NCBI GenBank assembly: GCA_027076405.1
Contig: JALTJN010000515.1
Location: forward strand, 1-64,000
Reading direction: 5' to 3'
Length of the DNA stretch: 64,000 nt
Source: Chromatiales bacterium
Lineage (GTDB): Bacteria > Pseudomonadota > Gammaproteobacteria > UBA6429
Part shown: piece by piece, positions 32,494 to 42,459 of the stretch
Position numbering within the stretch: position 1 is the stretch's first letter
Layout of the letters: each line of letters opens with the position of its first letter
The notes under the pieces: generated by a model
The model's input: the letters and a program-made list of their open reading frames with translations, nothing else
Told to the model about the DNA's origin: nothing
Database searches by the model: none
Translations under genes and position numbers: made by a program

Positions 32494-33828
32494 ATGTCTT
32501 TAAATAGTAAAGTAGTTTGGTCTGAAGGGATGTTTCTTAATCCTCAGCATTTCCAACAACAAGAACGTTATTTTGAACGTTATGTTGAGGGCAAGTGTTC
32601 TGCGTATGGTGCATATGGCTGGGGCTTACAAGAGTTTGAAATTGATCAAGAATTACTCAAGTTAGGGAAGATTTCCGTACTGAGTGCCAAAGGGGTATTT
32701 CCTGATGGAACACCTTTTAGTTTTCCTAATATTGATGACGCGCCAGCAGTATTTGAAGTGCCAGAGAACACACATAATACCATTGTATATCTGGCTGTTC
32801 CGGTTAAACGACCTGGTGCTGTCGATGTACTTGCTGATCAGGATGCTCAAGGGCTGGCTCGATACTATTCGAGTGAACAGGATATTCGTGACGTTACCAT
32901 TGATAATGGCGACAATATTTCAATTAATGTTGGAAAATTACGTTTTAGATTATTGCTGGAAACAGATGATTTAAGTGGCTATGCTTGTATTGGTCTGTTA
33001 AGAATTGCAGAGTCACGTGAAGATAAAAATGTCTTGCTTGATGATCAGTACATTCCTACTTGTCTTGACTGTAATGCATCACCAAAATTAACCGGGTTTA
33101 TTTCTGAACTGGTTGGTTTACTTCATCACCGTGGTGAATCGATTGCCGGGCGTATGGGGGACTCTAATCGTGGCGGTACAGCTGAAATAGCTGATTATAT
33201 GATGCTACAGCTGGTAAATAGACTTGAACCGATGGCAACACACTTATCACAAGTGCAGGGTTTACATCCGGAACAATTATTTTCAGAATCGGTACAAATG
33301 ATTGGCGAGTTGTCGACCTTTGTTGCCAAGAATAAAAGGCCTCCTGTTTTTCCTCAATATCTCCATGATAGTTTGCAGGAAACATTTGTGCCTGTTATGA
33401 GTTCACTGCGTCAGTGTTTGAGCATGGTCTATGAACAAACGGCAACCTCCTTAGCATTAGTCGAAAAGAATTATGGTATCCGTGTCGCGCAAATTCCCGA
33501 TCGCTCCTTTATCAGTAGCGCATTATTTGTTCTGGCTGTTAAAGCGGATATTCCTGAAAATACATTACGAACTCATTTACCTGCGCAAATTAAAATCGGT
33601 CCGGTTGAACGTATTCGCCAGCTAGTCAATGCTGCAATGCCGGGTATACCACTTAAAGTATTACCGGTAGCTCCGCGACAAATCCCATATCATTCCGGTT
33701 ACACCTATTTTGAATTAGAACGTCAAAGTGAGTTCTGGAAAGAACTGGAAAACTCAGGTGGTTTTGCTTTCCATATTGGTGGTGATTTCCCGGGGCTGGA
33801 GCTTGAACTATGGGCAATCCGACAGTAA
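32494..33828 (+). CDS. tssK: T6SS baseplate protein TssK
   Basis: A trimeric adaptor that joins the baseplate to the membrane complex. The 444-aa protein opens with KVVWSEGMFLNPQHFQQQERYFE, the diagnostic TssK/VasE start. It has the conserved MVYEQTATSLALVEKNYGIRVA and C-terminal HIGGDFPGLELELWAIR segments. It lies 55 bp after tssJ. Length is normal (about 445). Confidence 0.96.
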   Translation: MSLNSKVVWSEGMFLNPQHFQQQERYFERYVEGKCSAYGAYGWGLQEFEIDQELLKLGKISVLSAKGVFPDGTPFSFPNIDDAPAVFEVPENTHNTIVYLAVPVKRPGAVDVLADQDAQGLARYYSSEQDIRDVTIDNGDNISINVGKLRFRLLLETDDLSGYACIGLLRIAESREDKNVLLDDQYIPTCLDCNASPKLTGFISELVGLLHHRGESIAGRMGDSNRGGTAEIADYMMLQLVNRLEPMATHLSQVQGLHPEQLFSESVQMIGELSTFVAKNKRPPVFPQYLHDSLQETFVPVMSSLRQCLSMVYEQTATSLALVEKNYGIRVAQIPDRSFISSALFVLAVKADIPENTLRTHLPAQIKIGPVERIRQLVNAAMPGIPLKVLPVAPRQIPYHSGYTYFELERQSEFWKELENSGGFAFHIGGDFPGLELELWAIRQ

Positions 33829-33863
33829 TTAATTTTAGTAGCAAACTTATTTAGGTTTTTATT

Positions 33864-34796
33864 ATGTCGACAGATAATCAGGATAAAACAGTTTTTCGCA
33901 AACCGGCTGGTGCTGCAGATCGTACTGTTATGCGCCCGCGACCAGGTAGACGTGCTGCGCCTCCGGCTAACCAGCAGGCACCGCTACAACAGCAAGCATA
34001 TAATCCAAGTCCTGTCCCCCAATCAGCCGCTCCTTCATTCGATACTCAGGTAGCATTTTTTAGAACAGGGAAAGGGTTAAATCCACTGGTCAATGCCGCA
34101 TCTACACTTATTGCTGTTTTTGAAAAAACGCACAAGTCAATGAGTCACCCCAATGTCGGTGGCTTACATCAGCGTTTGGTGAATGAGATAAAAGCTTTTG
34201 AATCAAAAGCAAAAGAGATGGGAATAAAGCCGGAAATTGTTTTATCCGCAAGATATATTTTATGTACTGTTTTAGATGAGGCTGTACTTAATACACCGTG
34301 GGGTGCAGAAAGTGCATGGACACAGCGTACATTGTTAAGCATGTTTCATAATGAAACCTCGGGTGGCGAGAAATTCTTTTTAATTCTTGATCGTATGCGT
34401 GATATGCCTGCTGAGAATTTAACGATTTTGGAAATGATTTATATCTTTTTAAGTTTAGGATATGAGGGTAAATACCGTGTGGTACACCGAGGTAAAGAAT
34501 CTCTTGAACAAATTCGTGATGAACTTTTTAGAATAATCAGAAACCATCGAGGTGAATATGAGCGTTCTTTATCACCAAGCTGGCAGGGCTTGGGGCAAAT
34601 AAAAAATTCATTAGCTGAATATATTCCCATGTGGGTGATCGCCAGTGTAGTAGGCGGCATTTTATTGGTTAGTTATAGCGGCTTTCGGTATTGGCTGTAT
34701 CAGTCCTCCGCTTCAGTTGCACAAGAGTTAACAGATATTGCTGATAATAAACCAGATAGAAGATTAAAACGTTTTAGTCCGGGGAAAAGAATTTAA
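33864..34796 (+). CDS. tssL: T6SS inner-membrane protein TssL (DotU-like) with phosphothreonine-type motifs
   Basis: A 310-aa inner-membrane partner of TssM. The DotU domain (about residues 60-245) has NPLVNAASTLIAVFEKT, ARYILCTVLDEAVLNTPWG and GGEKFFLILDRM. One C-terminal membrane helix (about 251-275) is followed by a short basic tail; there is no OmpA-like peptidoglycan-binding extension. The N-terminus carries two short matching motifs, DKTVFR (Thr9) and DRTVMR (Thr21). In Agrobacterium tumefaciens, TssL is phosphorylated on an N-terminal Thr that Fha binds; that these threonines do the same job here is inference. Confidence 0.95.
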   Translation: MSTDNQDKTVFRKPAGAADRTVMRPRPGRRAAPPANQQAPLQQQAYNPSPVPQSAAPSFDTQVAFFRTGKGLNPLVNAASTLIAVFEKTHKSMSHPNVGGLHQRLVNEIKAFESKAKEMGIKPEIVLSARYILCTVLDEAVLNTPWGAESAWTQRTLLSMFHNETSGGEKFFLILDRMRDMPAENLTILEMIYIFLSLGYEGKYRVVHRGKESLEQIRDELFRIIRNHRGEYERSLSPSWQGLGQIKNSLAEYIPMWVIASVVGGILLVSYSGFRYWLYQSSASVAQELTDIADNKPDRRLKRFSPGKRI

Positions 34797-34798
34797 TT

Positions 34799-37700
34799 AT
34801 GTCAAAAATTATTGAGTTTTTTAAAAATAGAGTTGTTGTCTCTATTATTGGACTAATCATACTGTCATTACTAATTTGGTTTGCCGGGCCACTCATTAAA
34901 TTTGGTGACAGTAACTCCGCTCCATTGGGTAGTGCGATTGCTCGTCTTATACTAATAATGATTATTCTGGTTGCCTGGGGATTAAATAATTTACGTATCC
35001 AGCTTCAGGATAAAAAACATAATGAAGAACTTGTTGATGACTTGAAAGAGAATCAGGTTGTTAATGCAACATCAGAACAAACGCTTGAAGAAATGCATCA
35101 GATTAATGATCGTTTTACCCAGGCTTTGTCAACATTAAAGAAATTAAAGTTTAAAGGGCGAGGAAGTAAAAAAGCACTTTATGAATTACCCTGGTATATC
35201 ATCATCGGGCCTCCGGGTTCAGGAAAAACAACCGCTTTAATTAACTCTACTCTCGACTTTCCGCTTGCAGAACAATTTGGTAAAGGTGCTTTGCAAGGTG
35301 TTGGTGGAACACGTAATTGTGACTGGTGGTTTACAAATGATGCCGTTTTAATTGATACGGCAGGCCGATATACAACTCAAGACAGTCATAAAGTTGTAGA
35401 TAGCTCGGCATGGGAAGGTTTTTTAAATCTATTAAAGCGAAACAGACGTAGACGTCCAATTAATGGAGCCATTATTGCGATTAGTTTACTGGATCTGCTT
35501 TCGCAAACAGATGAAGAACGCATTATGCACGCAAAAACCATTCGCTCACGCATAGATGAGTTGATGGAAAAATTAGAAATTCGTTTCCCTATTTATCTCA
35601 TGTTTACAAAAACAGATTTGGTTTCTGGTTTTTCCGAGTTTTTTGAAGACTTGGGCAAAGAAGAAAGAGAGCAGGTATGGGGTATAAGTTTACCTGATGC
35701 GCAGGGTGCATCACAAAGTCCAGATTTTGAGTATCTTGAAAATGAATATGAAAGTCTGTTTCAAAGGATGTATGACAGGGTTTTACCAAGGATGCATCAG
35801 GAACGTGATGTCACCAGACGTGCTGCAATACAGGGTTTCCCTCAACAGATGGAAAATCTGAAATCTATTATTGATAGTTTTATTAAACAAACGTTTGTTA
35901 AAAACCGTTATCAATTTCAGCCCTATTTACGTGGAATGTACTTTACCAGTGGTACACAAGACGGTACTCCGATTGACCGTATGATGTCGTCAGTTTCTTC
36001 AGATTTTGGTTTTGCAAGAGAAACTGTGCAGCAACCTAATCAGGAAGGTAAAAGCTACTTTATTGGGCATTTATTTAAAAATATTATTTTCCCCGAGTCC
36101 GAGCTTGTTGGTTCGAATAGAAAGTATGAAACGGTTATTCGCTGGTTGCAAAGAGCAAGTTATGCAGGTTTTGCCGGCATTACATTAATTATGTTTGTGG
36201 TCTGGGCCGGAAGTTTTACGCGCAATGAAATCTTTATGCATGAAGTACAAACCTACATTGCTGATTATAAAGCGGAGAAAAAACGTTTAAATAAATGGTC
36301 GGGTGATTTAAGAACAGTACTGCCTGCATTAAATGCATTAGGTAAAGCCAGTATTGTTTATAATCAGGAAGAACACCCATGGTTGTCTAGCATGGGAATG
36401 TACGACGGAAATGTTGATGCAGCTGCTGATAAAGCCTATGAGTCACAGTTAAAAACTTTATTTTTACCACGGCTGCTTAATTATCTTGAGACCTATTTAC
36501 AAAAAGGCCACCGCGGAGGTGATCTATATAATACTTTTCGTACATATCTTATGTTTCAAAAAGTTGAACATATGGATCGACAATTAATTACTGACTGGTT
36601 CAAAACAAACTGGAAATCACAACTCCATGGTCAGGCGACTAAACGAAAAGAGCTGGAAATTCATCTGGATGCATTACTCGCATTAGATTTGACGCCATCA
36701 TCATTAAAGCCAAGGCTTGTTAAGGCAACACGTTCTTTATTATTACGTGTACCGGTTTCTCAGAGGATTTATAGTAGAATTAAAACTAATCCGAAATACA
36801 CAACTAAAGTTAACCTGCTAAATGAGTTTGGTGAAGCAGTAAGAACAACTTATGTAAATAACCCTCGGGTCAATAATAATTTGTCGACACCTTATTTATT
36901 TACACTAGAAGGTTATGAAAATATTGATTTGTCGCCTAAGTCAGATGTGATTGCAAATATTGTGAATGAACGCTGGGTACTTTCTGACGATAAAACTGCA
37001 AAAGTTGATTTCATAAAAGCAGACTTAAATGAAATTAGTCGAAAAGTAAAAGAGCACTATTTATCTGACTATAAACAACACTGGAAAAAAATATATCGAA
37101 CACTACAGGTAGGTGCATTCAGAAATCTTAAAAATGCCAATGATGTTCTAGCGACCTTTACAGATCCGGTTTATTCACCATTAATTACCATTTTACAAAT
37201 TGGTGCTGCAAATACTCAGTTATCCAGCCAGATTTTCGCCAATATGGCTGACGATAATGAAAAAGGTGTTACTGGAAAATTAGCCGGCTTTGCAGCAGCT
37301 AAGACAAAGTGGACAAAAGTTGATAAAGAATTCCGTACCTTAAATCAGTTAATGCGCGATGCAAAAAATAAACCTGCGCCTATTAATGGCATAATTGCAA
37401 AAGTTCAGCAGTTATATGACTTTGTAAATGAAATCTCTGTATCTCCTGATCCTGCAAAAATGTCATTTAATATTGCTAAGGCTCGTTATCAAAGTGGATC
37501 CGGAAATCCAATTACCTCACTTTATGCTTATGCAAAAAACACTCCTCAGCCGGTTAAACGCTGGTTGATTAAATTATCAAGTGAAACATGGAAGATCGTT
37601 TTGCAGTCTGCACATCAATACGTTAACTCTGAATGGCGTACACAAATTTATGAACCTTATATGCAGGGGCTGGCAGGACGGTATCCCTTGAAACGTTCAT

Positions 37701-38353
37701 CAAATGATGAGCTTGCATTATTTGACTTCACTGAGTTTTTCAAGCCTCAAGGGACGGTGGATAAATTCTATACGGCTTATATGAAACCCTTTGTTAACAC
37801 CAGAGGACGTCACTGGAGCAGCAAGGTTATTGACAATTATAGTCTTGGCTTTTCTAAAGCAACTTTAAAACAATTGCAAAAATCACAGTCTATAAAAAAT
37901 ATATTTTTTCGTTCAAATCCTGCTGTGCCAAGTTTATCGTTTCAGTTAAAGCCTCATCAAATGGATAAATCCGATGCACGATTTACCCTTGAAGTGGGGA
38001 GTAAGAGTATTGCTTACAGCCATGGTCCCAAGTTTTGGAAGACATTGAAATGGCAAGGGGATGATGAAAACAACCGTGTAAGAATTATATTTGAAGATCT
38101 GGATGAGCGTGAACATTCAAAAGATTTTGATGGTCCATGGGCATGGTTTAGGTTGCAAGATCATTCTGTATTGCGCAAAACAAGAAAATCGAATGTTTAT
38201 CTGGTCACGTATAACCTCGATAGTAATAAAAATAATCTGTCTTCTGCAAAGAAGGTTGCACATACGGTGACATATCAAATAAAAGCCAAGAGTGTGAATA
38301 ATCCTTTTAGTAAAAATCTTTTGGGTTCTTTCAGATTTACAGAGCGAATTTAA
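34799..38353 (+). CDS. tssM: T6SS inner-membrane protein TssM (IcmF)
   Basis: The large inner-membrane core subunit that spans the periplasm to reach TssJ. It is 1184 aa, with two N-terminal membrane helices (about residues 10-35 and 43-63). A cytoplasmic NTPase-like domain has Walker A GPPGSGKTTALINS (about 138-151), LIDTAGRYTTQ and a TKTDLVSGF switch. A third helix lies near residue 460 (GITLIMFVVWAGSF). The IcmF-related periplasmic region and the C-terminal TssJ-binding beta domain are complete. It starts 2 bp after tssL, so the two are coupled. Confidence 0.96.
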   Translation: MSKIIEFFKNRVVVSIIGLIILSLLIWFAGPLIKFGDSNSAPLGSAIARLILIMIILVAWGLNNLRIQLQDKKHNEELVDDLKENQVVNATSEQTLEEMHQINDRFTQALSTLKKLKFKGRGSKKALYELPWYIIIGPPGSGKTTALINSTLDFPLAEQFGKGALQGVGGTRNCDWWFTNDAVLIDTAGRYTTQDSHKVVDSSAWEGFLNLLKRNRRRRPINGAIIAISLLDLLSQTDEERIMHAKTIRSRIDELMEKLEIRFPIYLMFTKTDLVSGFSEFFEDLGKEEREQVWGISLPDAQGASQSPDFEYLENEYESLFQRMYDRVLPRMHQERDVTRRAAIQGFPQQMENLKSIIDSFIKQTFVKNRYQFQPYLRGMYFTSGTQDGTPIDRMMSSVSSDFGFARETVQQPNQEGKSYFIGHLFKNIIFPESELVGSNRKYETVIRWLQRASYAGFAGITLIMFVVWAGSFTRNEIFMHEVQTYIADYKAEKKRLNKWSGDLRTVLPALNALGKASIVYNQEEHPWLSSMGMYDGNVDAAADKAYESQLKTLFLPRLLNYLETYLQKGHRGGDLYNTFRTYLMFQKVEHMDRQLITDWFKTNWKSQLHGQATKRKELEIHLDALLALDLTPSSLKPRLVKATRSLLLRVPVSQRIYSRIKTNPKYTTKVNLLNEFGEAVRTTYVNNPRVNNNLSTPYLFTLEGYENIDLSPKSDVIANIVNERWVLSDDKTAKVDFIKADLNEISRKVKEHYLSDYKQHWKKIYRTLQVGAFRNLKNANDVLATFTDPVYSPLITILQIGAANTQLSSQIFANMADDNEKGVTGKLAGFAAAKTKWTKVDKEFRTLNQLMRDAKNKPAPINGIIAKVQQLYDFVNEISVSPDPAKMSFNIAKARYQSGSGNPITSLYAYAKNTPQPVKRWLIKLSSETWKIVLQSAHQYVNSEWRTQIYEPYMQGLAGRYPLKRSSNDELALFDFTEFFKPQGTVDKFYTAYMKPFVNTRGRHWSSKVIDNYSLGFSKATLKQLQKSQSIKNIFFRSNPAVPSLSFQLKPHQMDKSDARFTLEVGSKSIAYSHGPKFWKTLKWQGDDENNRVRIIFEDLDEREHSKDFDGPWAWFRLQDHSVLRKTRKSNVYLVTYNLDSNKNNLSSAKKVAHTVTYQIKAKSVNNPFSKNLLGSFRFTERI

Positions 38354-38357
38354 GAGG

Positions 38358-39116
38358 ATGAAGTCTCAAACAGATATAAGTGGTGTATTTGGCAAGTTGC
38401 CGGCACATGGTGATTTTGTGCAGAGAAATCTACCTGCCGGATTTATTAATGTCTGGGATGGCTGGTTGCAACACTTTATTGCCGGTACTAAAGAGCAGTT
38501 AGGCGAAAGCTGGTTAGATGTATATTTAACGAGTCCTTTATGGCGCTTTGTTTTTTCTGCCGGAGTGATTGATGAAAACGTGTGGACAGGAATAATGATA
38601 CCAAGTGTGGATCGGGTTGGTCGTTATTATCCTTTTTCAATAATTAAAAAATTAGAGCAGTCAGTCAATCCATTTGTTGTTATTCAAGAGCATAGTAACT
38701 GGTATACGAATATTGAAACTTTAGCGCTGGATGCATTAGACGGACAAATATTGATAGATGATTTGATGACGGAATTAGAAAATTATTCAACAGAATATAA
38801 TTGTGATTATTCCCCCTCTGCTTATAGTTTAGAGGGAGATGCACACCAGTTTGATATGGCCTTTGAAGAGCAATCAATTTCATCTGTCTATCCATTATTA
38901 CTAGACACAATGATGACTAAAACATATCAAAGTTATAGTGTATGGCAAACAACAGGCTCAGATTATGTGAATCCATGTTTACTTGGTTCACAAGGGTTGC
39001 CCGGGGTTCAACAAATGCCAGCTATGTTAAATGGTGAATGGAAAGAGTCTAACTGGCAACAACCATTTTCTCTGGATAGTTTTATTCACGAACAGAATAT
39101 TAGAGAAGAAGCATGA
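38358..39116 (+). CDS. tagF: T6SS-associated protein TagF (ImpM)
   Basis: A 252-aa TagF/ImpM protein, known in P. aeruginosa and Agrobacterium as a negative post-translational regulator of T6SS assembly. The family start GVFGKLPAHGDFVQRNLPAGFINVWDGWLQ is clear, followed by LTSPLWRFVFSAGV and MIPSVDRVGRYYPF. It starts 4 bp after tssM and overlaps the phosphatase gene by 4 bp (ATGA). Confidence 0.94.
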   Translation: MKSQTDISGVFGKLPAHGDFVQRNLPAGFINVWDGWLQHFIAGTKEQLGESWLDVYLTSPLWRFVFSAGVIDENVWTGIMIPSVDRVGRYYPFSIIKKLEQSVNPFVVIQEHSNWYTNIETLALDALDGQILIDDLMTELENYSTEYNCDYSPSAYSLEGDAHQFDMAFEEQSISSVYPLLLDTMMTKTYQSYSVWQTTGSDYVNPCLLGSQGLPGVQQMPAMLNGEWKESNWQQPFSLDSFIHEQNIREEA

Positions 39117-39889
39117 GTGATACCACGATCAGGCGCCCGATAAAGTGGCACACTTCATCAGATACAAATGTTGGAATGGTTAGAACTGTCAATGAAGATT
39201 CTATTATGTCAAAACCTGAGGTTGGTCTTTGGGCTGTTGCCGATGGTATGGGGGGGTATGAAGCGGGTGATGTAGCAAGCAATATGATCGTAACCTCATT
39301 ATTGGAAATTGAAAGAACAGAACATCTGAATACCTTTGTCGATAATATTGAAGACAAAATTATTGATGCGAATAACCGGATTCTTGAATATGCCGAAATT
39401 ATGCATGATGGCAGGATACTTGGCAGTACTATTATAAGTTTAATTATTAAAGGTCAGGTTGGCATTTGTATGTGGGCTGGAGACTCCAGATTATATCTTC
39501 TGAGAAACAACCAGTTACAACAATTGTCTCGTGATCATAGTTACGTACAGGATTTGCTAGATCAAGGTTCTATATCTCAGGAAGAAGCATTGAATCATCC
39601 CGATGCGAATGTTATTACACGCGCTGTTGGTACGAGTGATGATTTGTTTATTGATATTAGCGCTTTCAATGTTCAGCTTGGAGATACCTTTTTATTGTGT
39701 AGCGATGGACTCTATAACGCAGTTGATGAATTTGAAATTGAAAATCATATGAAAGATCACGATACAGATAATGCGGTAAAGCAATTGATTGTTAAATCAC
39801 TTGAAAATGGCGCGCCGGACAATGTTTCTGTGATTATCGTGAAAAATACCACAGAAATAAATTCACATAATAACAGGGTTGCACATTAA
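39113..39889 (+). CDS. pppA: PP2C-type protein phosphatase (PppA/Stp1) of the T6SS
   Basis: A 258-aa PPM/PP2C Ser/Thr phosphatase expected to oppose the kinase encoded next. Metal-binding motifs are present: VNEDS, ADGMGGYEAGDVAS, GDSRLYLLR and the C-terminal DNVSVIIV. It overlaps tagF (ATGA) and is followed 18 bp later by the kinase, the standard threonine-phosphorylation pair of T6SS loci. Confidence 0.95.
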   Translation: MSDTTIRRPIKWHTSSDTNVGMVRTVNEDSIMSKPEVGLWAVADGMGGYEAGDVASNMIVTSLLEIERTEHLNTFVDNIEDKIIDANNRILEYAEIMHDGRILGSTIISLIIKGQVGICMWAGDSRLYLLRNNQLQQLSRDHSYVQDLLDQGSISQEEALNHPDANVITRAVGTSDDLFIDISAFNVQLGDTFLLCSDGLYNAVDEFEIENHMKDHDTDNAVKQLIVKSLENGAPDNVSVIIVKNTTEINSHNNRVAH

Positions 39890-39907
39890 TATTTTGTAAT
39901 CGATAAA

Positions 39908-42457
39908 ATGAAAGATATTAAAGACAAACAAAAAATTACAGCTGCGGACGATAACTCGGATAAAACAGTGTTTCGTGGTATTGATTCGACACGTATGCGT
40001 GAAAGAAATGCAACTGCAAAAAATGACGCCACACAATTTAAACAGCCTGTTCAGTCTGCAAATTCGGATTCAACACGCTTTGCACCGCGAAAGGTAACGC
40101 CACAAAAAGCACAGCAAGAAAAAACAACACACATTAATATTCCAAAATCTCCACAATCCACTGACGCTGCACAACCACAGATACTAAAAGGGCGTTTTTT
40201 ACTGGAAAAAGTGCTTGGTGTTGGTGGAATGGGGGTTGTTTATAAAGCAAAGGATCGTTTAAAAGTAGAAGCTCAGGATCGTGATCCATACGTTGCGATA
40301 AAAGTTTTAAGTGAAGAGTTTAAATCACATCCTGAAGCGTTTATTTCTTTACAGCGTGAATCAAGAAAGTCACAACGTATAGCACATCCAAATACGGTGA
40401 AAGTATATGACTTTGATCGTGATGGCGATATCGTCTTCATGACCATGGAGTATATGGATGGAAAACCACTTGACCAATTAATTCGTCAATATAAAGCAAC
40501 GGGTTTACCGCGGGAAGATGCCTGGGCCATTATTAATGGAATGGCATCTGCTTTAATCCATGCACATAAAGAAAATATTGTTCATTCTGATTTTAAACCC
40601 GGTAATGTGTTTATTATTGGTAATAATATGGCCAAGATTTTTGATTTTGGTATTGCTCGTGCTGTTGCAAGTGTAGATGGTAGAGGAAGAAATTCAGGTG
40701 ACAAAACTGTTTTTGATGCGGGTAATTTAGGCGCATTAACTCCTGCTTATGCCAGTCTGGAAATGTTGCAGGGAGAGACTCCTGATTTTCGTGATGATGT
40801 TTATGCTTTAGGTTGTGTTGCCTATGAAATTCTTACCGGTGAGCATCCGTATAATAAAATGCCTGCTGATGAGGCATATAAAAAAGGACTTAAATTAAAA
40901 AGAATACAAGGGATAACCAAAAACCAGTGGAAAGCGATTGAGAAAACACTTGCTTTTAAACGTGAGAACCGCACTGTATCTGTTGAGCAGTTTTATAAAG
41001 AATTAAATTATACTTATAAACCCGGGTTTAAAAGTATTGCTGCATTATTTCTTTTTTTAGCTATTAGCGTGTCAGCTTTTGTACAGTTCACACAAGATCA
41101 GGGTATTAATTATTCAGAAGATGATATTCGAAATGAGCTTGAATATAAAATCAGACTTGATTTATTTCAGTCAGAATTAGCGAAGCTAATGAGTAATCCC
41201 AGCTTTTCGATAGATTGGGAAGAAAATATATGGAATGAATTTACCGGCGTATCAAAATTATTAAATAACCCTGATGATGAATGGTTGCTCAATACGAAAA
41301 ACACTATTTATAAATTATATATTTCTAAAATTAGAGAATTTATAAAAAAGAAGCGTTTTGCAAGAGTTAAATTAATGATAACAAATGGTTATCGATATAC
41401 CAGTGATTATGCAGAGATAGAGCATGAAAAAGAATTGCTTGCAAAAGCGATTATTGAAAATAAAAAAAATAAAGCACTTACCTTGAACAGGCAAAGGACA
41501 CAGGAAGTAGCAAGGCTAGAAAACAAAAAAGAAGAAAAGAGAAGGCTTGATAGTTTTAATCTGGCAATGAAAAATGTAAATCAGCAGTTAAAATGTCAGG
41601 GCAGATTGAATATGCGAGATTTTGATGTGGCGGTTAAAAAGTTACGCTCATTGAATGTTTCTCGTTACAACAAGTCCAAGAGTAAAATTGTCAACACGCT
41701 GGCAGCGTGTATTACAAGTATTGGTAAATTACGACCTGAACGTGCAGCCGAATCTAAAAAATACGCTTCACGCATTTTTAAAGGAAATCGGGTTATCAGT
41801 TCAATTAAAATTTCACCCAGAGATGCGTGTGACATTTCGATTGCAGGTTTGGGTGCTCGCGGTAAAAGAACATTATGTCGAGATAAATTACAGGGGTTAA
41901 GTTATGGCCCTTCGATGGTGGTTATTCCCGGTAAACAAGGAATAAAACCATTCGCTTTAGGAAAATATGAAGTTTCTATAAAGGAAATAAATGAATTTTG
42001 TCGAAATACAAAGATGTGTTCGGTTAAGAACAATAATGAAAATTTACCTGCAACCGGCATTTCTATTTCTACAGCAAAAAATTATTTGAAATGGTTAAGT
42101 AAAAAAACCAGACAAAAATATCGATTACCAACAAAACATGAATGGATTTATGCTGCAAAGTCTAAACGCACAGTGAGAGATCCAAATCGAAACTGTCAAA
42201 TGAGTACGCGTGGTATTTCAAAAGGTAATGAACTTATCAAGGTTACAACAGGTGAACAAAATCCATGGGGTATTGTTAACTATTTAGGTAATGCCAGAGA
42301 GTGGGTGTATGGAAGTGGAAGAACACTCATTTCGATGGGGGGGTCATATAAAGATGCCATGGATAAATGTGATATTACCTTATCAACCAGACACAGTGGC
42401 AAGGCCGACAATATCAGCGGTTTTCGTGTCCTGCGCGAAGTAAAAGAAAGGTTGTAG
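39908..42457 (+). CDS. T6SS Ser/Thr kinase with periplasmic FGE/SUMF1-like domain (PpkA-like)
   Basis: An 849-aa transmembrane kinase. Residues 1-95 are a disordered tail with repeated Asp-x-Thr-x-Phe/Met motifs at Thr20, Thr28, Thr42 and Thr56. The kinase domain (about 96-370) has the glycine loop GVGGMGVVYKAK, the VAIKVL lysine, HSDFKPGN in place of HRDxKxxN (a non-RD kinase) and DFG in FDFGIARA. The activation loop holds another copy, DKTVFD (Thr267). A membrane helix lies at about 375-393 and a basic, coiled-coil-prone periplasmic part at about 400-600. An FGE/SUMF1-like domain (about 664-846) has YRLPTKHEWIYAA and GFRVLRE. Catalytic FGE cysteines are not evident, so this domain is probably a ligand sensor (inference). 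Confidence 0.9.
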   Translation: MKDIKDKQKITAADDNSDKTVFRGIDSTRMRERNATAKNDATQFKQPVQSANSDSTRFAPRKVTPQKAQQEKTTHINIPKSPQSTDAAQPQILKGRFLLEKVLGVGGMGVVYKAKDRLKVEAQDRDPYVAIKVLSEEFKSHPEAFISLQRESRKSQRIAHPNTVKVYDFDRDGDIVFMTMEYMDGKPLDQLIRQYKATGLPREDAWAIINGMASALIHAHKENIVHSDFKPGNVFIIGNNMAKIFDFGIARAVASVDGRGRNSGDKTVFDAGNLGALTPAYASLEMLQGETPDFRDDVYALGCVAYEILTGEHPYNKMPADEAYKKGLKLKRIQGITKNQWKAIEKTLAFKRENRTVSVEQFYKELNYTYKPGFKSIAALFLFLAISVSAFVQFTQDQGINYSEDDIRNELEYKIRLDLFQSELAKLMSNPSFSIDWEENIWNEFTGVSKLLNNPDDEWLLNTKNTIYKLYISKIREFIKKKRFARVKLMITNGYRYTSDYAEIEHEKELLAKAIIENKKNKALTLNRQRTQEVARLENKKEEKRRLDSFNLAMKNVNQQLKCQGRLNMRDFDVAVKKLRSLNVSRYNKSKSKIVNTLAACITSIGKLRPERAAESKKYASRIFKGNRVISSIKISPRDACDISIAGLGARGKRTLCRDKLQGLSYGPSMVVIPGKQGIKPFALGKYEVSIKEINEFCRNTKMCSVKNNNENLPATGISISTAKNYLKWLSKKTRQKYRLPTKHEWIYAAKSKRTVRDPNRNCQMSTRGISKGNELIKVTTGEQNPWGIVNYLGNAREWVYGSGRTLISMGGSYKDAMDKCDITLSTRHSGKADNISGFRVLREVKERL

Positions 42458-42459
42458 TC

